A stretch of DNA of 5,320 nt from Thermacetogenium sp. UBA4966. Its GTDB lineage: Bacteria > Bacillota > DSM-12270 > Thermacetogeniales > Thermacetogeniaceae. Positions within the stretch are counted from its first letter, which is position 1; each line of letters opens with the position of its first letter. The DNA is taken from assembly GCA_002397275.1 (NCBI GenBank), contig DHAA01000137.1, positions 1 through 5,320 of the forward strand, given 5' to 3'. A program made the translations under genes and the position numbers. A model generated the notes under the pieces. That model saw nothing but the letters and a program-made list of their open reading frames with translations, made no database searches and was not told where the DNA came from. This document shows, piece by piece, positions 4,732-5,320 of the stretch.

Positions 4732-5205
4732 TTATTTTCTACCTAAGCATGACTTAACATAATCAACCGGCACATCCATACGCACGGCCGTTTCTTCGAT
4801 GGACAGTCCTGTGTCTAAAAATCTCTGTACAACCATCAGCATGTTTTCTCCTACTTCAATCATGTGCTTATCCGGATCATAGAAGCGGACTACGCGCTGA
4901 CCCCACGAATGCTCAAAGAGCGGATGAATATATTCAATATTTTTTATACTTTTTAATTTGGCAGCAAAGGTGTCCATGTCATCTTCTTCAAAATACAGCT
5001 CACACGTATTGTTCCCGAAAGCAATTTCCTCATCCTGCTTACGAATAAAGCCTTTCCAGGAATCAACAGTCTGCAAGGCAATGCCGCCTGTCAAAGTAAT
5101 ATTTGCCCCAAAATCAGCAACAATGTTTAATCCTAAAACATCGTGATAAAACTGTTTTGATTTTTCCATGTCTCTTACCGCAATTAAGGTGCAGGTATAT
5201 TTCAT
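4732..5205 (-). CDS. VOC family (glyoxalase/bleomycin resistance) protein
   Basis: This is a vicinal-oxygen-chelate-fold protein of 157 residues, cytoplasmic, substrate unknown. The first beta-alpha-beta unit spans about 1-55 (YTCTLIAVRDMEKSKQFYHD, then VLGLNIVADF). The second spans about 65-121 (CELYFEEDDMDTFAAKLK, then RVVRFYDPDKHMIEVGEN), with Glu69 and Glu117 at the usual metal-ligand places. The His normally found in the first strand is Thr or Cys here, so metal binding may differ from glyoxalase I. Residues about 122-157 are an extra tail, with LSIEETAVRMDVPVDYVKSC resembling a small helix-turn-helix. The start at 5205 has GGAGG 9 nt upstream; the ATG at 5214 abuts that site and is rejected. 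It is preceded by its own likely promoter and a palindrome. A fosfomycin or bleomycin resistance role cannot be claimed. Confidence 0.88.
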   Translation of the reverse strand: MKYTCTLIAVRDMEKSKQFYHDVLGLNIVADFGANITLTGGIALQTVDSWKGFIRKQDEEIAFGNNTCELYFEEDDMDTFAAKLKSIKNIEYIHPLFEHSWGQRVVRFYDPDKHMIEVGENMLMVVQRFLDTGLSIEETAVRMDVPVDYVKSCLGRK

Positions 5206-5214
5206 TCTCACCAT

Positions 5215-5219
5215 CCTCC
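5215..5219 (-). promoter_or_regulatory. Ribosome binding site deciding the VOC start
   Basis: GGAGG on the minus strand is 9 nt before the ATG at 5205 and directly abuts the ATG at 5214, so the shorter form is the likely product. Confidence 0.75.
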
Positions 5220-5223
5220 AATG

Positions 5224-5241
5224 TGGATTATAAATAATCCA
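5224..5241. promoter_or_regulatory. Palindrome overlapping the likely VOC -10 box
   Basis: TGGATTAT-AA-ATAATCCA has two 8-bp arms. On the minus strand it contains a perfect TATAAT (5232-5227), with a possible -35 TTAAGA 18 bases upstream (5256-5251). Transcription would start near 5220, giving a very short leader. A dyad over the -10 box is a typical repressor site. The A+T-rich surroundings raise the chance level, so the promoter call is moderate and the operator call weaker. The remaining bases to 5320 are A+T-rich with no other feature I can support. Confidence 0.45.
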
Positions 5242-5320
5242 TTAATAGTTTCTTAAAATATTAAAATAAATATGGCTAAATATCATAATTCATTAAGTAC
5301 TCAACTTTCGCAGCAACAAA

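Noticed and set aside
4717..4737. AAATAAG/CTTATTT hairpin at the VOC stop codon as a terminator
   Set aside because: The 7-bp stem is almost all A-T and is followed by CACTTAATC on the minus strand rather than a T-run.
1..5320. CRISPR array, insertion sequence transposase, integrase or toxin-antitoxin pair
   Set aside because: No regularly spaced repeats and no ORF with transposase, recombinase or toxin motifs are present.

Overview
The window looks like chromosomal DNA from a low-to-moderate G+C Gram-positive bacterium (Bacillota; a Clostridia or Negativicutes type is my inference). The pointers are strong AGGAG-type ribosome binding sites, hairpin-plus-U-tract terminators, a class A penicillin-binding protein with a Cys-rich tail, a GntR/RCK_C regulator of the BusR type, and a tRNA gene with encoded CCA. 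All protein genes lie on the minus strand. Only the tRNA gene is on the plus strand.

Layout, left to right. Positions 1-318 hold no certain gene: a 12-bp-stem palindrome, a 19-codon minus-strand ORF with a good ribosome site, and the terminator of the operon to its right. Positions 319-3412 are a two-gene minus-strand operon: a GntR-HTH/RCK_C regulator (first gene, 3412 to 2735) and, 16 nt downstream, a bifunctional PBP1A-type peptidoglycan synthase (2718 to 319). The promoter I can see (TATACT with an extended -10) overlaps the upstream ATG of the regulator. This, together with a well-placed AGAGGGG, favours a GTG start at 3412. Positions 3413-3717 are intergenic, with a 22-bp imperfect direct repeat and the promoter of a tRNA-Leu(CAA) gene (3718-3803), which has its own terminator.

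Positions 3900-4456 are the most unusual part. A hypoxanthine-DNA glycosylase (UDG superfamily family 6-like) sits alone between inverted GTTAGGCG/CGCCTAAC ends. In the direction of the gene these ends read GTTAGGC...ORF...GCCTAACAAT, which matches the core-site consensus and compactness of an integron gene cassette, although no complete attC site and no integrase is visible. Immediately upstream lies the C-terminal scrap of a GNAT acetyltransferase, fused in frame to the glycosylase ORF, and a 57-codon ORF of unknown nature. The window ends with a VOC (glyoxalase/bleomycin-resistance fold) protein carrying a helix-turn-helix-like tail, preceded by a palindrome that covers its likely -10 box.

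Functionally, the clearest link is within the operon. A regulator whose family senses cyclic di-AMP through RCK_C is co-transcribed with a major cell-wall synthase, suggesting second-messenger control of wall synthesis. The right-hand third looks like accessory DNA made of single genes and gene debris.
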